A stretch of 59,305 nucleotides of DNA from an uncultured Limosilactobacillus sp. (GCA_944327195.1 CALVGV010000008.1:1-59305), one strand, 5' to 3'; positions 1 through 10,238 are shown, numbered from the stretch's first letter. Notes: generated from the letters alone by a model not told the origin. Numbers and translations: made by a program.

Positions 1-100
1 AATCACCTTTTTTGACAAGATCATACCAAAGGTGAAATTTGAAAACTAGGATTTTAATTTCCGCGGAAGTCTATTTTTTTATGGAAGGGAGGACGTCATT

Positions 101-1282
101 GTGACGAAAACCGTTAAGAAAACGATTTGGATTATGCTGATCAGCGAGTTTCTGATCTGTTTGGGGATGAGCCTGATTTTTCCGGTGATGCCCTTCATCA
201 AGACCGAGTACCACTTCTCGGCCTTCGACATGGGGCTGATGTCGGCCCTCTTTGCCCTTGTGCAGTTTCTGGCCTCGCCGGTGGTCGGCCGGATCTCCGA
301 TAAGATCGGCCGCAAGCCGCTCCTGGTTTGGGGGCTGGTGGCCTTTGCCGGCGGCGAGTTCCTCTTCGCCCTCGCCAACCACCTCTGGGCCTTCAACGTC
401 TCGCGAATGATCGACGGCTTGTCGGCGGCGATGTACGTGCCGACCTCGATGGCCCTGGCGGCCGACATCACCACCCCCCGCCAGCGGGCCAAGGTGATCG
501 GCTGGCTGTCGGCGGCCTTCAGCGGCGGCCTGATCCTCGGCCCCGGCCTCGGCGGGATCCTGGCAAACTTCGGTTACAAGGTGCCCTTCTGGGTGGCCGG
601 CGTGCTCGGCGTGATCAGCACCCTGGTGACGATCATCGGCCTGCCCAAGGACGAGCCGCAAGCCCAGCCTACCGAAAGCGAGCAACCCCGCGGCTGGGGC
701 AAGTACCGCCACCTGCTGACCGGGAAGCTGGTCTCGCTCTTTGCGATGATCCTGGTGGCCGCCTTCGGCCTCGCCGGCTTCGAGAGCATCTACAGTCTTT
801 ACGTCAACGAGGTGCACCACTTCGACCTCAATTCGATTGCCACCGTCCTGACCCTCAACGGGATCATTTCGCTGATCCTGCAGGTCTTCTTCTTTGAAAA
901 AATGGTGGTCTGGATCGGCGAACTGAAGTTGGTCCGCTACAGCTACCTGCTGGGGGCGCTGGGGACCCTGGTCGTCATCTACGACCACTCCCACTGGCAG
1001 ATCATCGTGGCCACCCTGGTCGTCTTCGAGGCCTTCGACCTCCTGCGGCCGGCGATCACCACCCTCTTGACCAAGACTAGCGACCGCGACCAGGGGCTCC
1101 TAAACGGGGTCAACATGTCGCTGACCAGCATCGGCAACATCATCGGCCCGCTGATCTCGGGGGCGACCCTGGACATGAGCAACCAGCTGCCCTACCTGAT
1201 CGTGACCGGCTTCCTCTTTGCCGCCTTTGCGATCACCTTCGGCGTCCGCGTCGGCAGCGGTCGTACTTCGGCAAGAAATTAA
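101..1282 (+). CDS. MFS multidrug-type efflux transporter
   Basis: A 393-residue membrane protein of the major facilitator superfamily. Long hydrophobic segments alternate with short loops as in a 12-helix DHA1 drug/proton antiporter, and the signature loop GRISDKIGRKP follows the second helix (about residues 64-74). The GTG start at 101 is chosen because an AGGGAGG-type ribosome site lies just upstream. It probably exports a small toxic compound, but the substrate cannot be read from sequence. It stands alone: a terminator follows, and a LacI gene with its own promoter comes next. Family assignment is secure; drug export is inferred from family resemblance. Confidence 0.85.
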   Translation: MTKTVKKTIWIMLISEFLICLGMSLIFPVMPFIKTEYHFSAFDMGLMSALFALVQFLASPVVGRISDKIGRKPLLVWGLVAFAGGEFLFALANHLWAFNVSRMIDGLSAAMYVPTSMALAADITTPRQRAKVIGWLSAAFSGGLILGPGLGGILANFGYKVPFWVAGVLGVISTLVTIIGLPKDEPQAQPTESEQPRGWGKYRHLLTGKLVSLFAMILVAAFGLAGFESIYSLYVNEVHHFDLNSIATVLTLNGIISLILQVFFFEKMVVWIGELKLVRYSYLLGALGTLVVIYDHSHWQIIVATLVVFEAFDLLRPAITTLLTKTSDRDQGLLNGVNMSLTSIGNIIGPLISGATLDMSNQLPYLIVTGFLFAAFAITFGVRVGSGRTSARN

Positions 1283-1300
1283 AAATAAGATTGGATGATC

Positions 1301-1339
1301 AACCACCGCCGGTCAAAGAAACCGTTTGCGGTGGTTTTT
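1301..1339 (+). terminator. Rho-independent terminator after MFS gene
   Basis: AACCACCGC pairs with GCGGTGGTT and is followed by a T run. Its 3' edge overlaps the -35 region of the next promoter. Confidence 0.8.
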
Positions 1340-1366
1340 GGTTTGGCGCGAAAAATCTGGTATACT
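1338..1366 (+). promoter_or_regulatory. Promoter of LacI-family gene
   Basis: TTGGTT and TATACT separated by 17 bp. The -35 hexamer overlaps the T tract of the preceding terminator. Confidence 0.55.
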
Positions 1367-1411
1367 AGTAGTAATTATTTTCACAAAGCAATTCGCCGCG
1401 TTACCGGTAAT

Positions 1412-1427
1412 TGTCAATCGATTGCCA
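1412..1427 (+). promoter_or_regulatory. LacI/ScrR-type operator in the leader of the LacI gene
   Basis: TGTCAATCGATTGCCA is a near-palindrome centred on the CG typical of LacI-family operators. It lies in the untranslated leader of the regulator, which suggests autoregulation. The same core, TGTTAATCGATTGACA, overlaps the -35 of the sucrose operon at 27773-27788, so one regulator may serve both sites. Confidence 0.65.
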
Positions 1428-1455
1428 GTGACGGGCAGACAGTGGGGGATTTGGG

Positions 1456-2433
1456 ATGGCAAGAGTGAAACTACAAGACGTTGCCGAGCGGGCCGGGGTC
1501 TCGGTGACCACCGTCTCGCGGGTGCTGAACAACCGCGGCTACTTGAGCGAAAAAACGATCAACAAGGTCCACCGGGCGATGGAGGAGCTCAACTACCGTC
1601 CCAACGCGGTGGCGCGCCAGCTCTTCAAGCAGCGGACCAACCTAGTGGGGCTGGTCTTCCCGACCGTCAACAACCCCTTCTTCGGCCAGCTGGAGGCCGA
1701 GCTGGAGACCCGCCTGTACGAGCTGGGCTACCGGGTGGTGATGGGCAACAGCCAAAACGACCCGCAAAAGGAGGAGCGCTACCTCCAGTTGCTCTTCAAC
1801 GGCCAGATTGACGGCCTGATCGTCGGTGCCCACAACGAGGGGATCACCGCCTACCACAACACCAACCTGCCGATCGTTTCGATCGAGCGGATCGTCTCCA
1901 AGCAGATCCCGGTGGTGGCCGCCGACAACTACCGCGGCGGCCGGCTGGCCACCCAGCGTCTGCTCGACGACGGCTGCCAGCACATCATCCACACCAACTA
2001 CCCGGCCTCCAGTTCGACGCCCAACCAGGAGCGGCGGCGCGGCTACGAGGAGCTGATGGAGGAGCACGGCCGTCAAAAGATCACCTACGAGATCAGCTTC
2101 GATTCGCCGGACCCGGAGAAGGCGGCCGTCTTCACCCGGATCTTCGCCGAGCACCCCGAGTGTGACGGGATCTTCGCCGACAACGACACCAATGCCCGCC
2201 TGGCGATCAACGCCGCCGTTCAGGCCGGCAAGCGGGTGCCGGAGGACGTCAAGGTGGTCGGCTACGACGGGGCCAGCTCGACGCGCTTGCTCTTCCCGGA
2301 CCTGACGACGATCCAGCAGCCGATCGCCGAGATGGCCCAGACCGCCGTCGACCTCCTGCAAAAGCGGCTGGCCGGCCAGGCGGTCGAGTCGGTGACCCTG
2401 CCGGTCAAGTTGGTAAGCGGCATTACCGGTTAA
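1456..2433 (+). CDS. LacI-family transcriptional regulator, ScrR-like
   Basis: A 325-residue DNA-binding repressor. The N-terminal helix-turn-helix reads KLQDVAERAGVSVTTVSRVL, followed by the hinge helix (YRPNAVARQL) and a periplasmic-binding-protein-like sugar-sensing domain. Both halves resemble the sucrose repressor ScrR of lactobacilli. A palindrome with central CG lies in its own leader and an almost identical one sits at the promoter of the sucrose permease/phosphorylase operon, so control of sucrose genes at a distance is likely. A paralogue at 30777 differs in the recognition helix (SVTTVSR here, SKATVSR there). The effector is not determined. Confidence 0.85.
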   Translation: MARVKLQDVAERAGVSVTTVSRVLNNRGYLSEKTINKVHRAMEELNYRPNAVARQLFKQRTNLVGLVFPTVNNPFFGQLEAELETRLYELGYRVVMGNSQNDPQKEERYLQLLFNGQIDGLIVGAHNEGITAYHNTNLPIVSIERIVSKQIPVVAADNYRGGRLATQRLLDDGCQHIIHTNYPASSSTPNQERRRGYEELMEEHGRQKITYEISFDSPDPEKAAVFTRIFAEHPECDGIFADNDTNARLAINAAVQAGKRVPEDVKVVGYDGASSTRLLFPDLTTIQQPIAEMAQTAVDLLQKRLAGQAVESVTLPVKLVSGITG

Positions 2434-2451
2434 TTATTGGCAAAGTTATCT

Positions 2452-2497
2452 CCGCCGGGAATTGGTGCTGGTCAAGACCAATTCCGGGCGCTTTTTA
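2452..2497 (+). terminator. Terminator after LacI gene
   Basis: A long GC-rich stem (GCCGGGAATTGGT with ACCAATTCCGGGC) followed by CTTTTT. Confidence 0.9.
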
Positions 2498-2530
2498 TCC
2501 TAACGGGAATTATTATTCTGCGTTATCCGG

Positions 2531-2559
2531 TTGACATACGCTTATTTAACCGCTATCAT
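2531..2559 (+). promoter_or_regulatory. Promoter of SemiSWEET gene
   Basis: Consensus TTGACA, a 17-bp spacer and TATCAT; no operator palindrome is evident beside it. Confidence 0.75.
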
Positions 2560-2607
2560 AATAGGCGTCAAACAAAAGAAACCGTTTTCCGAAAGGGGAA
2601 CCAACAC

Positions 2608-2874
2608 ATGGAAGACAAGGAAAAAACATTCATCATCTGGCTCGGCCGGATTGCCAGCGTGATCGCCATCCTGATGTACGTTACCTACATCGCCCAGATT
2701 CAAAAGAACCTGAGCGGGGTGAAGGGGACACCGATCCAACCGTTCGTGGCCGGGGTTAACTGCACCCTCTGGTCGATTTACGCCTTCTTCAAGCGTGACC
2801 GCGACTGGTTTGTTTTCTGGGCCAACTTCCCGGGGATCTTCTTCAGTTTTGCCACCTTCGCAACTTCCTTCTAG
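2608..2874 (+). CDS. SemiSWEET-type sugar facilitator
   Basis: A small 88-residue membrane protein with three hydrophobic helices, the length of a single SemiSWEET half-transporter that works as a homodimer. Diagnostic features are the YVTYIAQIQ stretch at the end of helix 1, the TPIQPF loop and the NCTLW motif in helix 2, as in the PQ-loop/MtN3 family. These proteins let mono- or disaccharides equilibrate across the membrane. ATG at 2608 is used because a GAAAGGGG ribosome site precedes it; the frame upstream overlaps the promoter. It has its own promoter and terminator. Its place beside a ScrR-like regulator suggests a sugar-related role, but the substrate is unknown. Confidence 0.85.
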   Translation: MEDKEKTFIIWLGRIASVIAILMYVTYIAQIQKNLSGVKGTPIQPFVAGVNCTLWSIYAFFKRDRDWFVFWANFPGIFFSFATFATSF

Positions 2875-2928
2875 GCCGGCATAGCAATTATTTCTTTCCT
2901 TCAAATTTCAATCGCCAGCCACGAAGGC

Positions 2929-2964
2929 GGGACCGGGCATCGTCACCCGGTCCCTTTTTTTTTC
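2929..2964 (+). terminator. Terminator after SemiSWEET gene
   Basis: GGGACCGGG pairs with CCCGGTCCC, followed by a long T run. Confidence 0.9.
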
Positions 2965-2972
2965 CAAATGTG

Positions 2973-3029
2973 TTGACTTTAAAATAACAGGTGGTAGACT
3001 ATATCTGTAAATTAAAAAACAACAGATAT
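2973..3029 (+). promoter_or_regulatory. Promoter and inverted repeat upstream of NmrA-type gene
   Basis: TTGACT and TAGACT with 16-bp spacing, then an inverted repeat ATATCTGT-N13-ACAGATAT at 3001-3029 over the transcription start region. The repeat is a candidate operator for the Rrf2 regulator encoded at 3948; this link is inferred from position only. Confidence 0.55.
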
Positions 3030-3049
3030 CGAAACAGGAGGAATCAACC

Positions 3050-3898
3050 ATGAACTATGCCGTTACCGCCGCCACCGGTCACTTTGGTCAGGCCGCCGTT
3101 AAAGAACTGAACCAGCTGGTCGGGGCCGACCGGGTGGTCGTGATTGCCCGCAACGCCGAAAAGGCCGCGCAACTCTTCCCGGCAAACGAGGTCCGGGTGG
3201 CCGACTACGGCGACCAGGCTGCCCTGGAAAAGGCCCTGGCCGGGATTGATCGGGTTCTCTTTGTCTCCTCGCAACCGGGCGGGGCGGTCAGCCGCGACCA
3301 GCAGCACCGCAACGTGGTCGCCGCCCTCAAGGACAACCGGGTGGCCCGGGTTGTCTACACCAGCTTTCCCCACGTCGACCGCGGGCAAAGCTGGCTGGCC
3401 GCCGACCACCGGCTGACCGAGGAACTGCTCCGGGAAAGCGGCCTGGCCCACGCCTTCGTCCGCAACAACTGGTACCTGGAAAACGAGGCCAGCTTCCTGA
3501 AGGCGATCGCTGCCGGGCAAGCCGCCAGCTACTGGACGGATAAGCCAATGGGTTGGGTGCTGGAGGCCGAGTACGCCGCCGGGGCCGCCCGGGTACTGGT
3601 GGCCGACCAGGTCAAGGAGGTCTACGAATTTGCCGGCCCAATCATCACCTACGCTGCCCTGGGGGAAGCGGCCGCCGCGGCCCTGGGAACCGCCGGCAAG
3701 GCCGAGCAGGTCAGCAAGGAGGCCTACGTGGCCGGCCTGGAGGCAGACGGGCTCGACCACGACACGGCGGCCCTCTACGCCTCCTTCCAGGAACCGGCCG
3801 AGGCCGGCGACCTGAGCGCCGCCAGCGATGACCTAGCAACGGTGCTGGGCCACCCGCTGACGCCGTTGGCGGCGGCAATCAAGCAGGTGGTGGGCTAG
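3050..3898 (+). CDS. NmrA/atypical SDR NAD(P)-binding oxidoreductase
   Basis: A 282-residue cytoplasmic protein with an N-terminal Rossmann fold. The nucleotide-binding loop TAATGHFGQAA lies at residues 7-17 and a second core strand reads DRVLFVSSQPG. The layout matches atypical short-chain dehydrogenases of the NmrA/QorB type, which bind NAD(P)H and often reduce quinones or sense redox state. The start is supported by the ribosome site CAGGAGGA. The Rrf2 regulator begins 49 bp downstream, the same pairing as in other Firmicutes operons. The exact substrate is unknown. Confidence 0.8.
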   Translation: MNYAVTAATGHFGQAAVKELNQLVGADRVVVIARNAEKAAQLFPANEVRVADYGDQAALEKALAGIDRVLFVSSQPGGAVSRDQQHRNVVAALKDNRVARVVYTSFPHVDRGQSWLAADHRLTEELLRESGLAHAFVRNNWYLENEASFLKAIAAGQAASYWTDKPMGWVLEAEYAAGAARVLVADQVKEVYEFAGPIITYAALGEAAAAALGTAGKAEQVSKEAYVAGLEADGLDHDTAALYASFQEPAEAGDLSAASDDLATVLGHPLTPLAAAIKQVVG

Positions 3899-3947
3899 CC
3901 ACGGGGGCGCCCCTGTGGTATCCTAGCCGGGATAAGGAGGGGAGTCG

Positions 3948-4379
3948 ATGAAGTATTCCTACAAACTGAGTGACGCGATCCACATCCTGGCCTACCTGGC
4001 GATCTTTAGCGACGGCGACCGTTCGAGCAAGGCAATTGCCGCTAGCATCGAGGCCAACCCGAGCGTGGTCCGGGCGCTGATGGCCGACCTCAAGCGGGCC
4101 GGCTTGATCGAGAGCCGCCCCGGGGCCGCCGACCCGACCCTGTCTCGCGAGCCGGGGAAGATCAACCTCCTGCAGGTCTACCAGGCCCTGGCGATCAACC
4201 ACGACCTCCTGCACGTCGACCCGAAGACCAACCCGGCCTGCCCGGTTGGTGCCAACATCCAGCAGAGCCTGGACGAGGTCTACGCAAAGGTCCAGCAGGC
4301 GGCGGAGACCCAGCTGGCCGAAACCAGCTTGGCCGAGGTGGTGGAGGGAATCCGTACCCGGGCAAAGTTAACGGACTAG
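3948..4379 (+). CDS. Rrf2-family transcriptional regulator
   Basis: A 143-residue winged-helix regulator. The N-terminus (KLSDAIHILAYLA) and the helix-turn-helix with SSKAIAASIEANPSVVRAL are typical of Rrf2. There is only one cysteine (in NPACPVG), so an iron-sulfur cluster held by three Cys, as in IscR or NsrR, is not expected. A strong AAGGAGGGG ribosome site precedes the ATG. It follows the NmrA-type oxidoreductase and probably controls it, perhaps through the inverted repeat at 3001-3029. A terminator closes the pair. Confidence 0.85.
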   Translation: MKYSYKLSDAIHILAYLAIFSDGDRSSKAIAASIEANPSVVRALMADLKRAGLIESRPGAADPTLSREPGKINLLQVYQALAINHDLLHVDPKTNPACPVGANIQQSLDEVYAKVQQAAETQLAETSLAEVVEGIRTRAKLTD

Positions 4380-4381
4380 CA

Positions 4382-4422
4382 AAAGCGGTCCCGCTGGCAG
4401 TGAATGCCGGCGGGACCGCTTT
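4382..4422 (+). terminator. Terminator after Rrf2 gene
   Basis: AAAGCGGTCCCGC pairs with GCGGGACCGCTTT; this may act in both directions. Confidence 0.85.
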
Positions 4423-4498
4423 GTTGTGGGTAGTTGTTTTTAAAGAGAAATAATGGGGTTGTCGCCCGTTCGTTATTAGTAAATGGAGATGAGAATTG

Positions 4499-4582
4499 TT
4501 GCCAAGCGGAGCGGAGCGAAAATCGCCCTCAGCCGGGGAATTCCCTTAGCGGTTTACCGCTTAGGGAAGGCCGAGTTTTGAG
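4499..4582 (+). repeat. R1a: truncated multi-hairpin repeat
   Basis: The left half of the ~150-bp family: GCGGAGCGGAGCGAAAAT, then the P4 hairpin (TTCCCTTAGCGG, loop TTTA, CCGCTTAGGGAA) and the start of P5 (GGCCGAGTTTTGAGA). The 3' arms of P2 and P3 are missing and the sequence drifts into about 55 unrelated bases before R1b begins. It is preceded by GTTGCC, the flank shared with R1b, R2, R4, R7 and R11. Confidence 0.8.
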
Positions 4583-4639
4583 AAAAGAAGTGGGCAATTT
4601 CTCAGGATTTGAAAGGGATGGAGCAAGTACTTTGTTGCC

Positions 4640-4805
4640 GGGCGGAGGGGGAGTAGACCTGGGAGTTCAGGGGTGAAATTTCACTTAACGGCTCTGCCGT
4701 TTAGTGAAAGGCCAAGCTTTGAGACCGTTCGGAGCAAGGCGGAGAAGGGGCTCAAAGTTGTGCCCACCCCGTTCCAATCTCCCAGCAGCTACTCCCCCGG
4801 AGCCC
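4640..4805 (+). repeat. R1b: multi-hairpin repeat, class II helix
   Basis: A complete copy whose helices are nearly all rewritten yet still pair. P1 is GGGC/GCCC instead of GGCC/GGCC, then GGA/GGA, P2 GGGGGAGTAG/CTACTCCCCC plus CTGGGAG/CTCCCAG around an AC/CAG internal loop, P3 GGGGTG/CACCCC, P4 TTTCACTTAACGGC/GCCGTTTAGTGAAA, and a P5 with an enlarged loop. The GGA-GCCC end lies 25 bp from the stop codon of the minus-strand HAD gene. Confidence 0.85.
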
Positions 4806-4829
4806 CCTGTCGACTATTCGCGGAGCCCC

Positions 4830-5651
4830 CTAACCGAGCACGTACTTCTCCACCGCCTCGGCCACGCCGTCGTGGTTGTTGTCGGCCACCGTCCCGTCGG
4901 CGCAGGCAATCGTCGACGGCACCGAGTTCCCCATCGCTACGCCGATCCCGGCGACCTCGATCATCGACTCGTCGTTCTGGGCGTTGCCGATCGCCATCGT
5001 GTCCTTCAGGTCGATCCCGAGGTGGGCGGTCAGGTTGGTCAGGGCGTTGCCCTTGCCGGCCTTGGGGTTGACCGCTTCAAGGTAGAAGGGTTCGCTGCGG
5101 ACGAAGGTGAAGCGCTCCTTGAACTCGGCCGGCAGCTTCGGCAGGATGGCGTCGATCGTGGCTGCCTCGTCGGTCAGCATTACCTTGCCGATTTCCAGCT
5201 GGTCCTTGAGTTGAAACTGCTGGTCAATAGTCCGGTAGCGAATCGGCATCGAGACCAGGTCGGACTCGTGAACGGTGTAGGGGCTGATGTCCTGGTCGGC
5301 GGTGTAGATGTAGTCGCTGGTTTCGATGATCACCTTGGCCCCCTGCTTGCGGTAGAAGTTTTGCAGGTCGAGGTAGTCGTCGAAATCAATCGTGGCCGCC
5401 ACCACCGGCCGCTCGCTGGTCGACTGGGCGAGGCCACCGTTGAAGGAGATCACGTACTGGTCGTCCTGGTGGTTGAGCCCCAGTTCGTCCAGGTAGGCGG
5501 CGACCCCGGTCATCGGCCGGCCGGTGCAGAGGACGACCTTGACCCCGGCCGCGCTGGCCTTCTTCAGGGCCGCCATGGTCTTGGGGGTGATTTGCCGCTG
5601 GTCGTTGATTAGGGTGCCGTCGATGTCGATTGCGATTAGCTTGATTGTCAT
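4830..5651 (-). CDS. Cof-type HAD-superfamily sugar phosphatase
   Basis: A 273-residue soluble phosphatase of the HAD superfamily, Cof/YidA subfamily IIB. Motif I is DIDGTL near residue 9 (nucleophile Asp), motif II is CTGRP near residue 42, and motif IV is GNAQNDESM near residue 220. Such enzymes hydrolyse sugar phosphates or pyridoxal phosphate with loose specificity. An AAGGAGAG site precedes the ATG. It starts about a dozen bases downstream of the HD hydrolase gene on the same strand, so the two probably form an operon. Length is normal for the family. Confidence 0.9.
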   Translation of the reverse strand: MTIKLIAIDIDGTLINDQRQITPKTMAALKKASAAGVKVVLCTGRPMTGVAAYLDELGLNHQDDQYVISFNGGLAQSTSERPVVAATIDFDDYLDLQNFYRKQGAKVIIETSDYIYTADQDISPYTVHESDLVSMPIRYRTIDQQFQLKDQLEIGKVMLTDEAATIDAILPKLPAEFKERFTFVRSEPFYLEAVNPKAGKGNALTNLTAHLGIDLKDTMAIGNAQNDESMIEVAGIGVAMGNSVPSTIACADGTVADNNHDGVAEAVEKYVLG

Positions 5652-5662
5652 GGTAACTCTCC

Positions 5663-7009
5663 TTAAATTAGGTGATCGTTTTTGAGGTAGGACTGGAATT
5701 CGTCGTAGATCGGCTCAAAGATCTCGATGTTTTCGTGCTGGGCCAGCATTTCCTTGGGGAAGAAGAAGCGCATGTCACCGGCCTCCTTGCCGGCCACGCT
5801 GGCCACCAGGGTCGAAACCTGGCTGAGCTCCACCTGGTCGCCGTTGGGCTGAACCAGTTCGATCTGGCTCTGCGGCGCGGTGGCCTGCGGGGTGTAGACG
5901 TCGTAGGGGAGCTTGTAGGAAGAGTTGGTGGCGGTGTAGTAATCGGCGTTAAAGCCGGCGGTGGTGATCAGCTCGCGCAGCTTTGGTAGCCTCTTGGCGG
6001 TCTCTTCGTTGTAGAGGACCGACTTGAAGGGGCGCCGGTTCAAGAAGCGGTCGGCCAGGTCGGCCAGGATGTCGTCGCTGGAGTGGCGCCAGTTGATGAA
6101 GGAGGTCAGGAGGACGCCGTCGTCGAGGTCGAGGTAGTCCTTGAGGGTGAAGCGGCCGTTGAAAAAGGGGGTCAAGAGGGCCGGGGCCATGGTGGCCTGG
6201 TAGTCGCTCGGGTGCTGGTAGAGCCACTTGGCCCGCCGCAGCTGGTGGGCGAGGATCACTTCCAGCGAGCGGGAAACCGGGTGGAAGTAGACCTGCAAAT
6301 ACATCTGTAGGCGGCTGAGGATGTAGTCTTCGACCGCGTGCATCCCGGCGATTTCAAAGGCGATCCCGCCCTTGACCGGCTGCATCACCTTCAGCACCCG
6401 GTCGAGGTCGAACTTGCCGTAGTTGGTGCCGGTGTAGTAGGCGTCGCGCTGGAGGTAGTCCATCCGGTCGGCGTCGATTTGCGAGGAAATCATTTGGACG
6501 ACCTGGGGATTACCGTAAGTGTGGTCGATCACGCTGGCCACCTTGGACGGGAAGTCGGGGGCGACCCGTTTGAGGACCCGGTTGATGTTGGTTTCCGGGC
6601 TGGTGATCAGCTGGCGGGTGAGCGCTTCGTGGTCGGTGTGGAAGATGTGCTCGAAGGTGTGGGAAAAGGGCCCGTGACCGAGGTCGTGCAGGAGGGCGGC
6701 GCAGAGGGCGACCGGCCGCTCGGTGTCGTCCCAGCGGCCGTCACCAGGAAACTTGCTCGGGTAGTTGCGCTGGAAGTGGTTGCACATCCGGCGGGTGATC
6801 TCGTAGACGCCGAGGCTGTGGCCGAAGCGGGAGTGCTCGGCGCCGTGGAAGATCAGGGAACTGGTGCCGAGCTGCTTGATCCGACGGAGGCGCTGGAACT
6901 CGGGGGTGTTGATCAGGTCGAGGATGATTTGGTTGTCGACCACGATGTAATGGTGGATCGGGTCGCGAAAGACCTTCTCCTTGGTAAGTTGTTCGTCAAA
7001 GTATCCCAT
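5663..7009 (-). CDS. HD-domain phosphohydrolase (YwfO-like)
   Basis: A 448-residue HD-superfamily metal-dependent phosphohydrolase. The metal ligands are visible as HSRFGHSLGVYE, the doublet in ALLHDLGHGPFSH, and a later Asp in SSQIDADRMDYL. It resembles the dGTPase-like YwfO/SamHD1-related group that degrades nucleotides. The start is taken as ATG 7009 because a GAGGAAAT ribosome site precedes it; the frame extends 61 codons further upstream without support. In many lactobacilli this gene sits beside ywiB and rpoE, as here. Substrate not proven. Confidence 0.85.
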   Translation of the reverse strand: MGYFDEQLTKEKVFRDPIHHYIVVDNQIILDLINTPEFQRLRRIKQLGTSSLIFHGAEHSRFGHSLGVYEITRRMCNHFQRNYPSKFPGDGRWDDTERPVALCAALLHDLGHGPFSHTFEHIFHTDHEALTRQLITSPETNINRVLKRVAPDFPSKVASVIDHTYGNPQVVQMISSQIDADRMDYLQRDAYYTGTNYGKFDLDRVLKVMQPVKGGIAFEIAGMHAVEDYILSRLQMYLQVYFHPVSRSLEVILAHQLRRAKWLYQHPSDYQATMAPALLTPFFNGRFTLKDYLDLDDGVLLTSFINWRHSSDDILADLADRFLNRRPFKSVLYNEETAKRLPKLRELITTAGFNADYYTATNSSYKLPYDVYTPQATAPQSQIELVQPNGDQVELSQVSTLVASVAGKEAGDMRFFFPKEMLAQHENIEIFEPIYDEFQSYLKNDHLI

Positions 7010-7147
7010 GAAATTTCCTCTTTTGCTGGTGGTGGGGATGATGGCTAGTTGAAATGATAATCGTAGAAATGTTGCTTGGATGGCCCAAAAGGTATGATTG
7101 TGAGCCTGTCGTTTAGGCAAGTAATAGTGAAAATCACCAAAGTTGCC

Positions 7148-7296
7148 GGCCGGAGCGGAGCGAAAATGCGGGCCAAGATAGCGAAATTTCACTTGGCGGG
7201 TTTCCCGCCTAGTGAAAGGCCGAGTTCTGAGACCCGCAGGGGCTCAGAATCGTGCCCGCTATCGTCACGGCCCGCAATTTTCGCGGAGCGGAGGCC
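7148..7296 (+). repeat. R2: multi-hairpin repeat, class I
   Basis: Full copy. P1 GGCC/GGCC, GGAGCGGA on both arms, P2 GCGAAAAT-GCGGGCC with GGCCCGC-A-ATTTTCGC, P3 GATAGCG/CGCTATC (elsewhere GATGGTG/CACCATC), P4 with a GGCGGG/CCCGCC top, P5 TTCTGAG/CTCAGAA with CGA/TCG below. It lies between divergent genes, 99 bp before the ywiB start. Confidence 0.9.
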
Positions 7297-7344
7297 CCAC
7301 CGAATTGCCTTTCATTATACCGAACTTAGCCCCGGCCTGCACGA

Positions 7345-7373
7345 TTGCGGCGGCGGGGAAATTTTTCTATAAT
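7345..7373 (+). promoter_or_regulatory. Promoter of ywiB-like gene
   Basis: TTGCGG, a 17-bp spacer and a perfect TATAAT. The expected transcript start near 7380 puts the GTG at 7395 very close to the 5' end. Confidence 0.6.
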
Positions 7374-7394
7374 AGGGAAAGAAATTTTTCGGGG

Positions 7395-7829
7395 GTGGCA
7401 GCGATCAAAGAAGCAGTGGCAGTCAAGGTGAACCTAACGGTGGAGGCAAAGATCGACGGCGAGCAGGAGCGATTCCACTTCGCCGAGGAGGGCCGGCTGG
7501 TGACCCTCAACGACCACCAGCACTATCTGACCTACACCGAGCACCAGGACGGGGTGGCAACCCCGGTCCGGATCCGGCTCGACGAGGGACAGGTCAGCGT
7601 CACCCGCGACGGCGCCCGCCGCACCCGCCTGCTCTTCGACCCGCAGGCGCCGACGATCAGCCACTACCGCACCGAGTACGGTCTTTTGCACTTGACGGTC
7701 AAGACCGAGCGCCTGCTGTCCTTGCACGATCTGGCGGCCGGCAAGGGGCACCTGGTGATCAAGTACCAGCTCCACAACGGCGGCGGTCAGATTGGCGATT
7801 ACCAGCTTGATTTGCGCTTTGAAAGATAG
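7395..7829 (+). CDS. DUF1934 / YwiB-like beta-barrel protein
   Basis: About 144 residues, soluble and rich in beta strand, matching the DUF1934 (YwiB) lipocalin-like family that lies upstream of rpoE in lactobacilli. The frame is open far upstream, but that part runs through repeat R2 and the promoter. GTG at 7395 (or GTG 7416) is therefore the likely start, though no strong ribosome site marks either. The family has no firm function. The C-terminus (QIGDYQLDLRFER) matches the usual end of the family. Confidence 0.75.
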   Translation: MAAIKEAVAVKVNLTVEAKIDGEQERFHFAEEGRLVTLNDHQHYLTYTEHQDGVATPVRIRLDEGQVSVTRDGARRTRLLFDPQAPTISHYRTEYGLLHLTVKTERLLSLHDLAAGKGHLVIKYQLHNGGGQIGDYQLDLRFER

Positions 7830-7869
7830 TATTATGTAGTTTAGACTTTTTGAAGGGATGTGCACCAAT

Positions 7870-8439
7870 TTGGATTTAAAGGTTTTCGATGGCCAAGATA
7901 AGTCAGAACTCTCGATGGTCGAGGTGGCACACGCCATCCTTGCCTACCATGGGGAAGCAATGGCCTTTGCTGATTTGACGAACGAAATTCAACAATACCT
8001 TGGCAAGAGCGACGAGGAAATCCGCGAACGCCTTTCCCAGTTCTACACTGATCTGAACGTCGATGGCAGCTTTATTTCCCTTGGTGACAATACCTGGGGC
8101 CTGCGGGCATGGTACCCATACGAGTCAATCGACGAGGCCACGATCGGCGAAAGCGATGACGACGAAGAGCGGCCAAAGAAGAAGACCCGCAAGGTCAACG
8201 CCTTTCTCGCCGGTAGCGACGATGACGACGACGTGATCGACTACGACAACGACGATCCGGAAGACGAGGATCTCGACGACACCGACGACAACGGTGACGA
8301 CGACGATTACGATGACGACTACGACGACGACAACCCGGTTGACGACGATGACGACGACAGCGGCATCGAAGACCAACTGTCCGAACTCGATGACGACGAC
8401 TTCGACGGCGAAGACGACGACGATGAGGACGAGGAATAG
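7870..8439 (+). CDS. rpoE: RNA polymerase delta subunit
   Basis: About 189 residues. The folded N-terminal HARE-HTH domain ([13 protein letters not shown], residues about 12-24) is followed by a long tail of almost only Asp and Glu from about residue 95, the hallmark of the delta subunit that raises RNA polymerase recycling and promoter selectivity in Firmicutes. Start: TTG 7870 is preferred because the GAAGGG site ends about 12 bases before it; an in-frame ATG at 7858 abuts that site too closely. It lies between ywiB and pyrG in conserved order. Codon choice in the tail (GAC, GAT) produces a low-complexity tract. Confidence 0.9.
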   Translation: MDLKVFDGQDKSELSMVEVAHAILAYHGEAMAFADLTNEIQQYLGKSDEEIRERLSQFYTDLNVDGSFISLGDNTWGLRAWYPYESIDEATIGESDDDEERPKKKTRKVNAFLAGSDDDDDVIDYDNDDPEDEDLDDTDDNGDDDDYDDDYDDDNPVDDDDDDSGIEDQLSELDDDDFDGEDDDDEDEE

Positions 8440-8448
8440 ATTAATTGC

Positions 8449-8477
8449 TTGACTATCGGACCGGGCGTCGGTAATAT
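8449..8477 (+). promoter_or_regulatory. pyrG promoter
   Basis: TTGACT, a 17-bp spacer and TAATAT. The predicted start falls on GGGC at 8485, as required for CTP-sensitive reiterative initiation. Confidence 0.75.
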
Positions 8478-8479
8478 GA

Positions 8480-10231
<1,752 letters not shown>

Positions 10232-10238
10232 GCAACGA

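Noticed and set aside
1-100. A promoter for the first MFS gene
   Set aside because: TTGACA near position 13 is followed at 17 bp only by AAATTT; too weak to list as a feature.
7212-7394. Extended N-terminus of the YwiB-like protein
   Set aside because: The extra 61 codons translate repeat R2 and the TATAAT promoter, not homologous protein.
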